From Desulfurobacterium atlanticum (lineage in GTDB: Bacteria; Aquificota; Aquificia; Desulfurobacteriales; Desulfurobacteriaceae), in assembly GCF_900188395.1 (NCBI RefSeq), contig NZ_FZOB01000007.1, positions 28,720 through 92,719 on the forward strand: a DNA stretch of 64,000 nt, in the 5' to 3' direction. The position numbers and the translations under genes are program-made. Numbering within the stretch: position 1 is the stretch's first letter; each line of letters begins with the position of its first letter. The notes beneath the pieces are model-generated. The model saw only the letters and a list, made by a program, of their open reading frames with translations. It was not told the origin of the DNA and did no database searches. Shown piece by piece: positions 8,486 to 16,850 of this stretch.

Positions 8486-9326
8486 GTCTTAAACCCAATT
8501 TTTCGGCAAACCGGTAAACTTCCTGAAACTCTTCAGGTGTTACTCTTCTTGCTATTTCGGGGAACTCCTTTGCTCTGAAGGCTGGAAAATACTGCTCCAT
8601 AACGTTTACATAGGCATCTCTTCCGAGATTTTCAGCTATCCATTTTAGAATCTCTTTACTATCCTCTGTGAATCCTGGCATCACAAGATGCCTTATAATC
8701 AAGCCTTTTGTAGCTATTTTGCGGGTATCGGTTTTTAGATTTCCAACCTGGCGGAACATCTCTTTTACCGCTTCCTTTACAACTTCAGGATAATCCGGTG
8801 CAAGAAGGTATTTTTTTGCAAACTCTCTGTTAAATGTTTTTATATCCGGCATGTAGATGTCTATCAATCCTTCAATTTTCTTTAAAGTTTCAACCTTCTC
8901 GTAGCCTCCGCAGTTATAGACTATCGGAACGGTTAATCCCTTTTCCTTTGCTTTTATGATTCCTTCTGCTATAAGCGGTATCTGGTGGGTGGGAGTAACA
9001 AAATTTATGTTATGGCATCCCCGACCTTGAAGGTAAAGCATAATGTTTACAAGGTCTTTAACATCAATCTCTTCTCCTTCTGCGTAATGGGAAATATCAA
9101 AGTTCTGACAGAATACACAGCCTAAATTGCATCCGGAGAGAAATATTGTTCCCGAACCTCCCACACCTGTTAAAACAGGTTCTTCTCCAAAATGAGGAAA
9201 TGCAGAGGCAACTTTGAGTTTATCTCTTACTTTACAAAAGCCTGTTTCTTTTCTTCTGTCAACCCTGCAATCTCTCGGACAGAGAGTACAGGAGGAGAAA
9301 ACGTTTTCGGGAAAAGGGTTATTCAC
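8466..9326 (-). CDS. Radical SAM protein, PflX/pyruvate formate-lyase activase-like
   Basis: Radical SAM enzyme of 286 residues. The CxxxCxxC cluster motif is in SGCNLGCVFCQN (about residues 65-76), and a preceding Cys-rich stretch (SSCTLCPRDCRVD, then GFCKV) matches the N-terminal region of the PflX/YjjW-like activase family. The GTG start lies in an eight-base overlap with the ComDE-like gene (GTGAATAA), with GGAGTG just upstream as ribosome-binding site. Family members are thought to activate glycyl-radical enzymes or to modify other proteins; no glycyl-radical enzyme is seen in this window, so the target is unknown. Confidence 0.85.
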   Translation of the reverse strand: MNNPFPENVFSSCTLCPRDCRVDRRKETGFCKVRDKLKVASAFPHFGEEPVLTGVGGSGTIFLSGCNLGCVFCQNFDISHYAEGEEIDVKDLVNIMLYLQGRGCHNINFVTPTHQIPLIAEGIIKAKEKGLTVPIVYNCGGYEKVETLKKIEGLIDIYMPDIKTFNREFAKKYLLAPDYPEVVKEAVKEMFRQVGNLKTDTRKIATKGLIIRHLVMPGFTEDSKEILKWIAENLGRDAYVNVMEQYFPAFRAKEFPEIARRVTPEEFQEVYRFAEKLGLRLATEEV

Positions 9327-10464
9327 CTTTCACTCCTTCAAGTATCTCTTCTGGCGTAAGCGGTATTGTGTCAACTTTCTCATTGCCGGGATTAACCACA
9401 ACCTGAAGGAATCTTTTCCCGTTTAAAAGCCATTCAATCTTATCCCGCAGTTTTAACCTTTCCCATACACAGTCTGTCTCTTTAAATCCCATTCCCCTTG
9501 CCACAACTTCAACATCGGCTGTTGAGAAGTTAAAGTTTTCCTGGTCTCCCGTACTTCCCCATGTGCCGTTATCAACACAGAAGATTTTAAAGTTTTCTTT
9601 TCCATAAACTGCACAGGTTGCAATGGTTCCTGTATTCATAAGCAGAGAACCGTCACCGTCTATTGAGATAACGTTTCTCTCTGTTGCGATTGAGTAGCCT
9701 AAAGCGATAGATGAAACCAGCCCGAGACTTCCCAGCATATAAAAGACAGGATTTTTAACATTGAGTATCTTTTTAAGATGGTAAACTTCCCTTGCAGGAA
9801 ATCCTATGTTTGCAAACAGTGTGATTTTGCTGTCATCTGTCTCTTTAAGAAACAGAAGAAGTTCTGATAGGGCTTCAAACCTTCTCATATCGGGGTTTTC
9901 TATCTCTTTTTCAATTTTTACTTCTACTACTTTCTTTCTTTCCTTCTCAAATACAGGATTTTTACACTCTTCACCTTCAAAAAGTGCAGGGGATAATAGT
10001 ATCGCCACAGGAATTCTCTCTTTAAAGGCTCTATCAATTGCACTCGGAATCAAGTGAAGTGAATTTTTGTCATACACCTTTATAACAGGGACATTACACG
10101 CTTTAAAAATGTTTTCAACCGTCTCTCCCATCAGAACCTGCGGAACTATTTTCTCTTTGTAGATACCTCTGTGAGACACAAAAATTGGTAAAGGTATATT
10201 GTAAGTTTTTATAAGTGTTATAAGTGCTCCTATGATGTTTCCCACACCTGAAGATTGGATAAACATGGCGTATCTTTTCTTTCCAAGGAAAAGGCCGGCC
10301 GCTATTCCCAATCCTTCCTCTTCCCTTGTTAGTTTTATATGCTTTTCCTTATAGTTTGAATCAAATTGCTGGAGGAGGGATTTAATTCTGTCACAGGGAA
10401 GGGAAAGAGCGTAATCTATCTTCGCTCCTTTTAAAACACCTAATATAAATGACGATACTTCCAT
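9319..10464 (-). CDS. comDE: Sulfopyruvate decarboxylase-like ThDP enzyme, fused alpha-beta (ComDE type)
   Basis: Thiamine-diphosphate enzyme of 381 residues. The first half (about 1-170) resembles the ComD alpha subunit: SLPCDRIKSLL, LTREEEGLGIAAG with the conserved Glu, SSGVGN and SHRG. The second half (about 195-381) resembles ComE: MLGSLGLVSS, the ThDP/Mg motif GDGSLLMN beginning at residue 270, and GTWGSTGDQ. In methanogens the enzyme turns sulfopyruvate into sulfoacetaldehyde for coenzyme M, with separate or fused subunits. Phosphonopyruvate decarboxylase is the closest alternative, so the substrate is uncertain. It is the first gene of its operon and diverges from hslU across a 125-base gap. 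Confidence 0.72.
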   Translation of the reverse strand: MEVSSFILGVLKGAKIDYALSLPCDRIKSLLQQFDSNYKEKHIKLTREEEGLGIAAGLFLGKKRYAMFIQSSGVGNIIGALITLIKTYNIPLPIFVSHRGIYKEKIVPQVLMGETVENIFKACNVPVIKVYDKNSLHLIPSAIDRAFKERIPVAILLSPALFEGEECKNPVFEKERKKVVEVKIEKEIENPDMRRFEALSELLLFLKETDDSKITLFANIGFPAREVYHLKKILNVKNPVFYMLGSLGLVSSIALGYSIATERNVISIDGDGSLLMNTGTIATCAVYGKENFKIFCVDNGTWGSTGDQENFNFSTADVEVVARGMGFKETDCVWERLKLRDKIEWLLNGKRFLQVVVNPGNEKVDTIPLTPEEILEGVKGE

Positions 10465-10589
10465 TTCCTGCCCCTTAAATGCTGTTTTTTGAATAATAGC
10501 AAACCTTTTATTGCCTGAGATAGATTAAATCATAAATATAGTTGATAAAATAGTTTAAATCTCATTAAATCTCAACAGATGGAGGTTGG

Positions 10590-12011
10590 ATGTTTAAGAA
10601 CATATTCAGAAAAAAGGAAAATGACGGATTTCTCACTCCGAAGCAGATAGTAGAAGAGCTTGATAAATACATAGTCGGGCAAAAAGAGGCTAAAAAGGCT
10701 GTAGCTGTTGCCCTTAGAAACCGCTGGAGAAGACAGAGACTTCCTGAAGATATGAGAGAAGAAGTGGCGCCCAAAAACATAATTATGATTGGTCCCACAG
10801 GAGTGGGAAAAACAGAGATAGCAAGGAGACTGGCAAAGCTTGTTAACGCTCCTTTTGTAAAGGTGGAAGCGACAAAGTTTACAGAAGTCGGTTATGTTGG
10901 TAGAGATGTTGAATCAATGATAAGAGACCTTGTTGAAATAGCGGTTAACATGGTTAAAGAGGAGAAGATAGAGGAAGTCAAGCAGAAAGCCCGGGAGATG
11001 GCTTACGATAGAATTGCTGAGTATCTTGTGCCGGAACCTTCAAAGAAAGCTCCTTCTTTTGAGAATCTTTTTGACGTTTTCCTTCCCCAGCAGCAGAAAA
11101 GAAGGGAAGAACCTGATTTTTCAGAGGTGAAAAAAGAAAAGGAAAGGTATAGAAAGCTTGTTAAAGAAGGGAAACTTGATGAAGAGGAGATAGAAATCCC
11201 TGTAACCGTTGAAACAACACCAAATATCGGTGTTATAGGTATCGGGCCTGGTATGGGAGCAGATGCTGGAAATATTCAGGATTTACTCTCTTCAATCTTT
11301 CCAAAACCGAAAAAGCTCAGAAAGATGAAGATAAAAGAAGCGATAAAGTATCTTGAGCAGGAAGAGGCACAAAAGCTGATAGATATGGATGAAGTTATAA
11401 AGGAAGCGATAAACAGGGTGGAAAACCACGGAATAGTGTTTATAGATGAGATAGACAAGGTTGCAGCAAAAGGTGGTGGTAAAGGACCGGATGTATCAAG
11501 AGAGGGAGTTCAAAGAGACCTTCTCCCTATAGTTGAAGGGTGTAAAGTGCCTACAAAATACGGTCTTATAAAAACAGACCATATTCTTTTTATAGCAGCT
11601 GGAGCGTTTCATATTGCAAAACCTTCAGACCTTCTTCCTGAGCTTCAGGGAAGATTTCCTATAAGGGTTGAACTGAAACCTCTTACAAAGGAGGACTTTA
11701 TAAGAATTCTTACAGAGCCGAAGAACGCCCTTACAAAACAGTATGTTGAGCTTCTTAAAACAGAAGGCGTTGAGATTGAGTTTACGCAGGACGGAATTGA
11801 AGAGATAGCTAAAATGGCAGAGGAAGCAAATACAAAGGCGGAAAATATAGGTGCAAGAAGGCTTCACACCGTTCTTGAAAGGTTGCTTGAAGATGTTTCT
11901 TTCAACGCTCCCGATATGAAGGGAGAAAAGGTTGTTATAGACAGTAAGTATGTAAGGGAGAAACTTGGCAACATTATTGAAGATGAAGATTTAACCAGAT
12001 ATATTCTTTGA
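10590..12011 (+). CDS. hslU: ATP-dependent protease ATPase subunit HslU
   Basis: AAA+ unfoldase that feeds substrates to the HslV peptidase in the cytosol. The N-terminal [17 protein letters not shown] is typical. Walker A GPTGVGKT spans residues 68-75, and Walker B FIDEID is near residue 285. The I-domain (about 100-240) separates them, and the C-terminal tail ends in DEDLTRYIL, the segment that docks into HslV. The length of 473 is normal. The ATG is preceded by GGAGG. hslV, which often lies directly upstream of hslU, is not in this window: the upstream neighbour is the divergent ComDE-like gene. An M24 peptidase gene follows ten bases downstream. Confidence 0.96.
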   Translation: MFKNIFRKKENDGFLTPKQIVEELDKYIVGQKEAKKAVAVALRNRWRRQRLPEDMREEVAPKNIIMIGPTGVGKTEIARRLAKLVNAPFVKVEATKFTEVGYVGRDVESMIRDLVEIAVNMVKEEKIEEVKQKAREMAYDRIAEYLVPEPSKKAPSFENLFDVFLPQQQKRREEPDFSEVKKEKERYRKLVKEGKLDEEEIEIPVTVETTPNIGVIGIGPGMGADAGNIQDLLSSIFPKPKKLRKMKIKEAIKYLEQEEAQKLIDMDEVIKEAINRVENHGIVFIDEIDKVAAKGGGKGPDVSREGVQRDLLPIVEGCKVPTKYGLIKTDHILFIAAGAFHIAKPSDLLPELQGRFPIRVELKPLTKEDFIRILTEPKNALTKQYVELLKTEGVEIEFTQDGIEEIAKMAEEANTKAENIGARRLHTVLERLLEDVSFNAPDMKGEKVVIDSKYVREKLGNIIEDEDLTRYIL

Positions 12012-12021
12012 GGTTTTTTGT

Positions 12022-13041
12022 ATGGGAAATGTTGAGAAAGTTGCGTATAAAGTTGGAAAATTTGGAGATTTTTATGTCTCGTTTGATGTTAAGGAGATTC
12101 TTTACCTGATATCTTTTCAGCTCTCCTTTGGATTTGTAGCTGTTTCTTCAAAAGGAGAAGGGTTTTTGTTTACAGATAAGCGTTATCTTAATAAGGCTAA
12201 AGAAGAGGTAGAAGGGTTTAAAGTTTTTGAGTGGAAAGGAATTGATGCTTTAAAAAGTTTCTTTGAAGGTAAGATATTAATCGTTGATCCTGATAGGATG
12301 AAACTTTCAATGTTCAATCAGCTTTCCGGGCAATTTCAAATTGTTCAGGTAAAAAATTTTCTAAAAGAGTTTCGTATGGTTAAATCGGAAACAGAAATTT
12401 ACTGTATAGGAAGAGCGGTGGCTGTTGCCGAACAGGCTTTAAAGGATGTTCTTCACCTTCTTAAACCAGGAATTACAGAGTATCAGTTCAGGAAAGCCCT
12501 TGTAGAAAGACTATTCTATTACGGAAGTGAAGAGGCTTTTGAGACAATAGTTGCTTCTGGAAAAGGGAGTGCAATTCCCCACTGGAAAACATCCCAGAAA
12601 GAGATAAAAAACGGTGATGTTGTTATTGTTGATTTTGGAGCAGTGTTTAACGGTTATGTTTCTGATATAACAAGAACTTTTCTTGTCGGTGATGTTCCTT
12701 CAGATATGAAGGAGATTTACGATGTTGTTCTTGAAGCTCAACTTAAAGGTATAAAAACTATAAAAGCGGGAGTTTCGTGTAAAAAAGTTGATAAAATTGT
12801 CAGGGATTTTATCTCAGAAAGGGGATATGGGGAGTATTTTATTCACGGGACAGGTCACGGAATAGGAGTTGAGGTTCATGAGTATCCCGTGCTTAATCCC
12901 CGCTCTGAGGATGTTTTATCTGAAAGGGCTGTTGTAACTGTTGAACCGGGTATCTACCTGCCCGAGCTTGGCGGTGTAAGGATTGAAGATGATGTGATGG
13001 TTGTTGACAAAGGGGTTTCCCTTGTAACGCTTGAAAAGTAG
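12022..13041 (+). CDS. M24 metallopeptidase, Xaa-Pro aminopeptidase/dipeptidase
   Basis: Cytosolic dimetal peptidase of 339 residues that probably removes N-terminal residues next to proline. An N-terminal creatinase-like domain (about 1-110) precedes the pita-bread catalytic domain. The metal ligands are visible in order: VDFGAVFNGYVSDITRTF (two Asp), the His in HGTGHGIG, the Glu in TVEPGIYLPELGGVRIEDD, and the final Glu. The catalytic loop FETIVASGKGSAIPH matches PepP/PepQ proteins. It is co-directional with hslU and fabG and probably belongs to the same transcript. Choosing between PepP and PepQ would need a tree. Confidence 0.88.
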   Translation: MGNVEKVAYKVGKFGDFYVSFDVKEILYLISFQLSFGFVAVSSKGEGFLFTDKRYLNKAKEEVEGFKVFEWKGIDALKSFFEGKILIVDPDRMKLSMFNQLSGQFQIVQVKNFLKEFRMVKSETEIYCIGRAVAVAEQALKDVLHLLKPGITEYQFRKALVERLFYYGSEEAFETIVASGKGSAIPHWKTSQKEIKNGDVVIVDFGAVFNGYVSDITRTFLVGDVPSDMKEIYDVVLEAQLKGIKTIKAGVSCKKVDKIVRDFISERGYGEYFIHGTGHGIGVEVHEYPVLNPRSEDVLSERAVVTVEPGIYLPELGGVRIEDDVMVVDKGVSLVTLEK

Positions 13042-13058
13042 CTTTATAAGGAGGATAG

Positions 13059-13793
13059 ATGGGAAGGGTAATAGATATTTCAGGGAAAGTTGCACTTGTA
13101 ACCGGAGGAACGAGAGGGATCGGAAAAGCGATAGCAGTTGCATTAAAAGAAGCCGGAGCAACCGTCTATATAACAGGTACAAATGAAGAAAAGACAAAAG
13201 CGGTTGCCAGAGAGATAGGTGTAAATGGTTTAAAAATGAATGTTTGCGACAGAGAAGAGGTAAAGGAAAAGGTAGCCTTAATCGTGGAAAAAGAAGGAAA
13301 AATAGATATTCTTGTTAATAATGCAGGAATAACAAGAGATACGCTCTTTATGAGAATGAAAGATGAAGATTGGGACAGTGTGATAGATACAAACTTAAAT
13401 GGCGTTTATAACGTAACAAGGCAGGTTATTCCTGTTATGATGAAAAAACGTAGTGGTTGTGTAGTAAATATCTCATCTGTTGTAGGGTTTACAGGAAATC
13501 CCGGTCAGGTTAACTATTCAGCCACAAAATCTGCTCTTATAGGATTTACCAAATCTCTTGCAAAAGAGGTAGCCTCAAGGGGGATAAGGGTTAACACCGT
13601 TGCTCCGGGATACATAACAACAGATATGACAGAAAAGATACCTGAAAAGGTGAAGGAAGCACTTGTAAAATCCATTCCGATGAGAAGAGAGGGAGAACCT
13701 TCTGAAATTGCTGATACTGTTCTTTTCCTTGTTTCTGATATGGCATCTTACATAACAGGCACCACAATCCATGTTAATGGTGGACTTTTCTAA
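13059..13793 (+). CDS. fabG: 3-oxoacyl-[acyl-carrier-protein] reductase
   Basis: Short-chain dehydrogenase that reduces 3-oxoacyl-ACP with NADPH in fatty-acid elongation. The cofactor motif TGGTRGIG is at residues 15-22, NNAGITRD near residue 87, the catalytic Ser in NISSVVGF, and the Tyr-x3-Lys pair in NYSATKSAL near residue 153. At 244 residues it is standard length. GGAGG precedes the ATG. The acyl carrier protein gene follows 47 bases downstream, the usual fabG-acpP order, but fabD and fabF are not adjacent here. Confidence 0.95.
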   Translation: MGRVIDISGKVALVTGGTRGIGKAIAVALKEAGATVYITGTNEEKTKAVAREIGVNGLKMNVCDREEVKEKVALIVEKEGKIDILVNNAGITRDTLFMRMKDEDWDSVIDTNLNGVYNVTRQVIPVMMKKRSGCVVNISSVVGFTGNPGQVNYSATKSALIGFTKSLAKEVASRGIRVNTVAPGYITTDMTEKIPEKVKEALVKSIPMRREGEPSEIADTVLFLVSDMASYITGTTIHVNGGLF

Positions 13794-13808
13794 AAGTAGG
13801 AATATAAT
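13781..13808 (+). promoter_or_regulatory. Possible acpP promoter
   Basis: TGGACT, a 16-base spacer and a perfect TATAAT lie across the end of fabG, 33 bases before acpP. Acyl carrier protein often has its own promoter to reach high expression. The -35 box is weak, so this is tentative. Confidence 0.35.
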
Positions 13809-13840
13809 TTCCACTACCAACTATTTAAGGGAGGTTTAAT

Positions 13841-14077
13841 ATGGCAGAAAACATCGAAGAAAAGGTGAAAGAACTTATCGCCGATAGACTTGGAGTTGAC
13901 CCTGAAGAGGTAACACCAGAAGCTTCTTTTGTAGAAGATCTTGGTGCAGATTCTCTTGACACAGTTGAGCTTGTTATGGCTCTTGAAGAAGAGTTTGGAA
14001 TTGAAATTCCTGACGAAGATGCTGAAAAGATTCAGACAGTTGGTGATGCGATAGAATACATTAAAAATCACACTTAA
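13841..14077 (+). CDS. acpP: Acyl carrier protein
   Basis: Small acidic carrier protein of 78 residues that holds the growing fatty acyl chain on a 4'-phosphopantetheine arm. The attachment serine is Ser38 in [18 protein letters not shown], exactly the family motif. A strong Shine-Dalgarno (GGGAGG) precedes the ATG. A palindromic hairpin follows within 20 bases, so the fabG-acpP unit probably ends here. Confidence 0.97.
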   Translation: MAENIEEKVKELIADRLGVDPEEVTPEASFVEDLGADSLDTVELVMALEEEFGIEIPDEDAEKIQTVGDAIEYIKNHT

Positions 14078-14092
14078 AAGTAAATCACTTCA

Positions 14093-14112
14093 AAGGGAGC
14101 TTAAGCTCCCTT
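14093..14112 (+). terminator. Palindromic hairpin after acpP
   Basis: A perfect 20-base palindrome (arms AAGGGAGCTT and its complement) lies 15 bases past the acpP stop. There is no clean T-tract, only a pyrimidine-rich run, so it may be a weak terminator or an RNA-stabilising hairpin. Confidence 0.5.
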
Positions 14113-14207
14113 CCCTGCCCAATTTTCCCATTTCTTTCAATTTAAAAAAAGTTTACAATTAATTTTAAAAGTTTCATTTTTAAAATCCAACTTTTCTTGG
14201 GAGAAAA

Positions 14208-15179
14208 ATGAGTGTTTTCATAAGAGACATCTATCAAATGCCACAGGGACAGGAGTTTGAAGATTTTTTTCTTATTGAGAGTGCCGAAATAAAAAAACAC
14301 AGAACAGGAGAACCGTATTTAAGGCTTATCATCTCTGACAGAACAGGAACCCTTCCTGTTTTATGGTGGAAACCGCCAAAAGATGCTGACCTTACAATTT
14401 TTAAAAAGGGCGATGTTGTTTTTATCTCTGCTTATGTTGAAATTTTTCAGGGAAATGTTCAGCCGAAAATAAAATCCATGCGGCATGCTCAGGAAGGGGA
14501 ATTTGCCGAAGATAAATTCATATCAAAAAGCCGCTTTGATATAGAAGAGCAGTTTACAAAGCTGCTTGAGATTATAGAGACTATCAAAAATCCTTATCTT
14601 AAGAAGCTTCTTGAAGTGATATTCTACGATGATGAAATATCTTCTGCCTTTACAAAAGCTCCAGGCGGAAAGTTTATCCATCACGCTTCAATAGGGGGAC
14701 TTATTGAACACACTCTTGGAGTTGTGGAAATATGTGAAGTTGTTGCAAAACGTTATAAAAGTATAGACAGAGACCTTTTAATAACAGCGGCTATTTTGCA
14801 CGATATAGGGAAAATTCACGAATACAGCATTAAAATTGCGATAGATAGAACAGATGAAGGGATTCTTCTTGGTCATATCTATACCGGTAGTGAGCTGATA
14901 GCTAAAAAGATAGATGAAATAGAAGGTTTTCCAAAAGAATTAAAAATGAAACTTCTCCACTGTATCCTCTCTCACCACGGAGAGTATGAATATGGTTCTC
15001 CAAAAAGACCAAAAACACTTGAAGCTGTGGCGCTCCACTTCGCAGATGCCCTTGATTCAAAAGTGAAAGGGTATGAAGAGCATATAGAGAGGGAACTTGG
15101 AGAAGAAAAGGGCTGGACCAAAAGACACTTTGCCTATGATGTTCCTATCTATTTTGACGGGGAGATAAACTATGAATAG
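14208..15179 (+). CDS. YhaM-like 3'-5' exoribonuclease (OB-fold plus HD domain)
   Basis: Protein of 323 residues with an N-terminal OB-fold nucleic-acid-binding domain (about 10-95, including RTGTLPVLWW) and a C-terminal HD phosphohydrolase domain (about 150-300). HD ligands are seen in KFIHHASIGGLIEHTLGV, in AILHDIGKIHEYS and in ILSHHGEYEYGSPKRPKT. The order and spacing match YhaM, which degrades single-stranded RNA and DNA from the 3' end. The gene opens a new group after the acpP hairpin, and its stop overlaps purM by eight bases (ATGAATAG), which implies coupled translation with purine synthesis genes. YhaM is best studied in Firmicutes; a different HD nuclease role is possible. Confidence 0.82.
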   Translation: MSVFIRDIYQMPQGQEFEDFFLIESAEIKKHRTGEPYLRLIISDRTGTLPVLWWKPPKDADLTIFKKGDVVFISAYVEIFQGNVQPKIKSMRHAQEGEFAEDKFISKSRFDIEEQFTKLLEIIETIKNPYLKKLLEVIFYDDEISSAFTKAPGGKFIHHASIGGLIEHTLGVVEICEVVAKRYKSIDRDLLITAAILHDIGKIHEYSIKIAIDRTDEGILLGHIYTGSELIAKKIDEIEGFPKELKMKLLHCILSHHGEYEYGSPKRPKTLEAVALHFADALDSKVKGYEEHIERELGEEKGWTKRHFAYDVPIYFDGEINYE

Positions 15180-16206
15180 GAAAAAACTAACCTATAAGGA
15201 TGCCGGCGTTGACATTGAAGCTGGAGATACTCTGGTTGAAAAAATAAAGCCCTTTGCAAAGAGAACGTTTGATAAAAATGTTCTTGCAGGGATTGGCGGA
15301 TTTGGTGCAGGATACCTTCTACCGGAAGGATACAAGAAGCCGGTTCTTGTCTCAGGCACTGATGGAGTGGGAACAAAGTTAAAGGTTGCCCAGATGTCAA
15401 GCATTCACGATACAATCGGTATAGACCTTGTAGCTATGTGTGTGAACGATATTTTAACAGTGGGAGCCAAACCCCTTTTTTTCCTTGATTACTTTGCCAC
15501 CGGAAAGCTTTCTGTTGATGTTGCCGCCGATGTTGTTAAAGGAATTGCAAAAGGTTGCGAAATGGCAGGCTGTGCCCTTATAGGCGGTGAAACAGCCGAA
15601 ATGCCAGATTTTTACCCAGAAGGTGAGTATGACCTTGCAGGGTTTGTTGTGGGAATAGTTGATAGAGACAGATACATCACAGGAGAAAATATAGAAGCAG
15701 GAGATAAAATTTTAGGAATAGCATCTTCAGGTATCCACAGTAACGGCTACTCTCTTGTGAGAAAGCTGTTTTTTGAAATTTTGAGCCTTGGAATTGACGA
15801 TGAGCTGGAAGAACTTGGAGGAAAAGTTTCCGATATTCTTCTAACACCTACAAAAATTTATGTTAAGTCTGTTCTTGAGCTTATTTCAAATATTGAAGTT
15901 AAAGGCCTTGCCCACATAACAGGTGGAGGGATTCCCGGAAATCTTGTCAGGATTCTTCCGGAAGGGAGAAAAGCCGTTATCAGGAAAGATTCCTGGGAAA
16001 TTCTACCGATATTTAGGTTTATACAGGAAAAAGGGAATGTTCCTGAGGATGAGATGTTCAGGACATTTAATATGGGTATAGGTATGTGTGCTGTGGTCTC
16101 TCCTGATAATTTTAAAGAAGCTGTTGCTGTACTTGAGCAGGCCGGAGAGAAGGTTTTTGTGATAGGGGAAATAGTTGAAGGTGAAAGAAAGGTGGAAATG
16201 CTATGA
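15172..16206 (+). CDS. purM: Phosphoribosylformylglycinamidine cyclo-ligase
   Basis: AIR synthetase, the fifth step of de novo purine synthesis, which closes the imidazole ring using ATP. The family signature SGTDGVGTKLKVA (residues 61-73) and the phosphate-binding GGETAEMP and HITGGGIPGN are present. It has 344 residues, the normal length. The ATG lies in the last eight bases of the YhaM-like gene and purN starts four bases before the purM stop, so three genes are tightly coupled. Confidence 0.96.
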   Translation: MNRKKLTYKDAGVDIEAGDTLVEKIKPFAKRTFDKNVLAGIGGFGAGYLLPEGYKKPVLVSGTDGVGTKLKVAQMSSIHDTIGIDLVAMCVNDILTVGAKPLFFLDYFATGKLSVDVAADVVKGIAKGCEMAGCALIGGETAEMPDFYPEGEYDLAGFVVGIVDRDRYITGENIEAGDKILGIASSGIHSNGYSLVRKLFFEILSLGIDDELEELGGKVSDILLTPTKIYVKSVLELISNIEVKGLAHITGGGIPGNLVRILPEGRKAVIRKDSWEILPIFRFIQEKGNVPEDEMFRTFNMGIGMCAVVSPDNFKEAVAVLEQAGEKVFVIGEIVEGERKVEML

Positions 16207-16850
16207 GAATAGCCGTTTTTGCTTCCGGTCGTGGAACCAACTTTGAAAAGATAGCAGACGGAATCGTTTCAGGTAAGATAAATGGAGAGATAGCTTTACT
16301 TTTTACAGACAGAAAAGAGGCTCCTGTTATAGAAAAGGCAAAAGAAAGAGGGATAGAAGTTGTTTTTCTTTCTCCCTCAAAGTTTGAAAGTAGAGAATCT
16401 TATGATAGAGAAATTTTAAACATTCTTGAAAGATATAAGATTGATCTTATCTGTCTTGCAGGTTATATGAGAATAGTAACTCCTGTTTTGATAGAACCGT
16501 TTAAACACAGAATTTTGAACATTCATCCTTCTCTTCTTCCTGCTTTTCCCGGTTTAAACGTTCAGAAAAAAGCTGTTGATTACGGCGTGAAAATTTCAGG
16601 AGCTACCGTTCATATTGTTGATACAGGTGTTGACACAGGTCCGGTTGTTGTTCAGGCTGCTGTTCCTGTTGATATTAATGATACAGATAAATCTCTTTCT
16701 GAAAAAATCTTAAGATGGGAACACCGCATCTATCCTCAGGCTGTTAAGTGGTTTGTTGATGGAAGGGTAAAAGTAGTAGGAAGGAAGGTTGTCATTGAAG
16801 GAGCGGATTATACCTCTTTGCCTGCTGTTCCTGCACTGGAGGATTTTTGA
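16203..16850 (+). CDS. purN: Phosphoribosylglycinamide formyltransferase (folate-dependent)
   Basis: GAR transformylase, the third step of purine synthesis, using 10-formyl-tetrahydrofolate. The N-terminal SGRGTNF binds the ribose phosphate. The catalytic Asn and His are in NIHPSLLPAFPG (residues 106-117) and the catalytic Asp is in VDTGVDTGPVV. The length of 215 residues is typical. It starts in an ATGA overlap with purM. The stop (TGA) overlaps by one base the ATG of the M16-like gene. Confidence 0.95.
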   Translation: MRIAVFASGRGTNFEKIADGIVSGKINGEIALLFTDRKEAPVIEKAKERGIEVVFLSPSKFESRESYDREILNILERYKIDLICLAGYMRIVTPVLIEPFKHRILNIHPSLLPAFPGLNVQKKAVDYGVKISGATVHIVDTGVDTGPVVVQAAVPVDINDTDKSLSEKILRWEHRIYPQAVKWFVDGRVKVVGRKVVIEGADYTSLPAVPALEDF

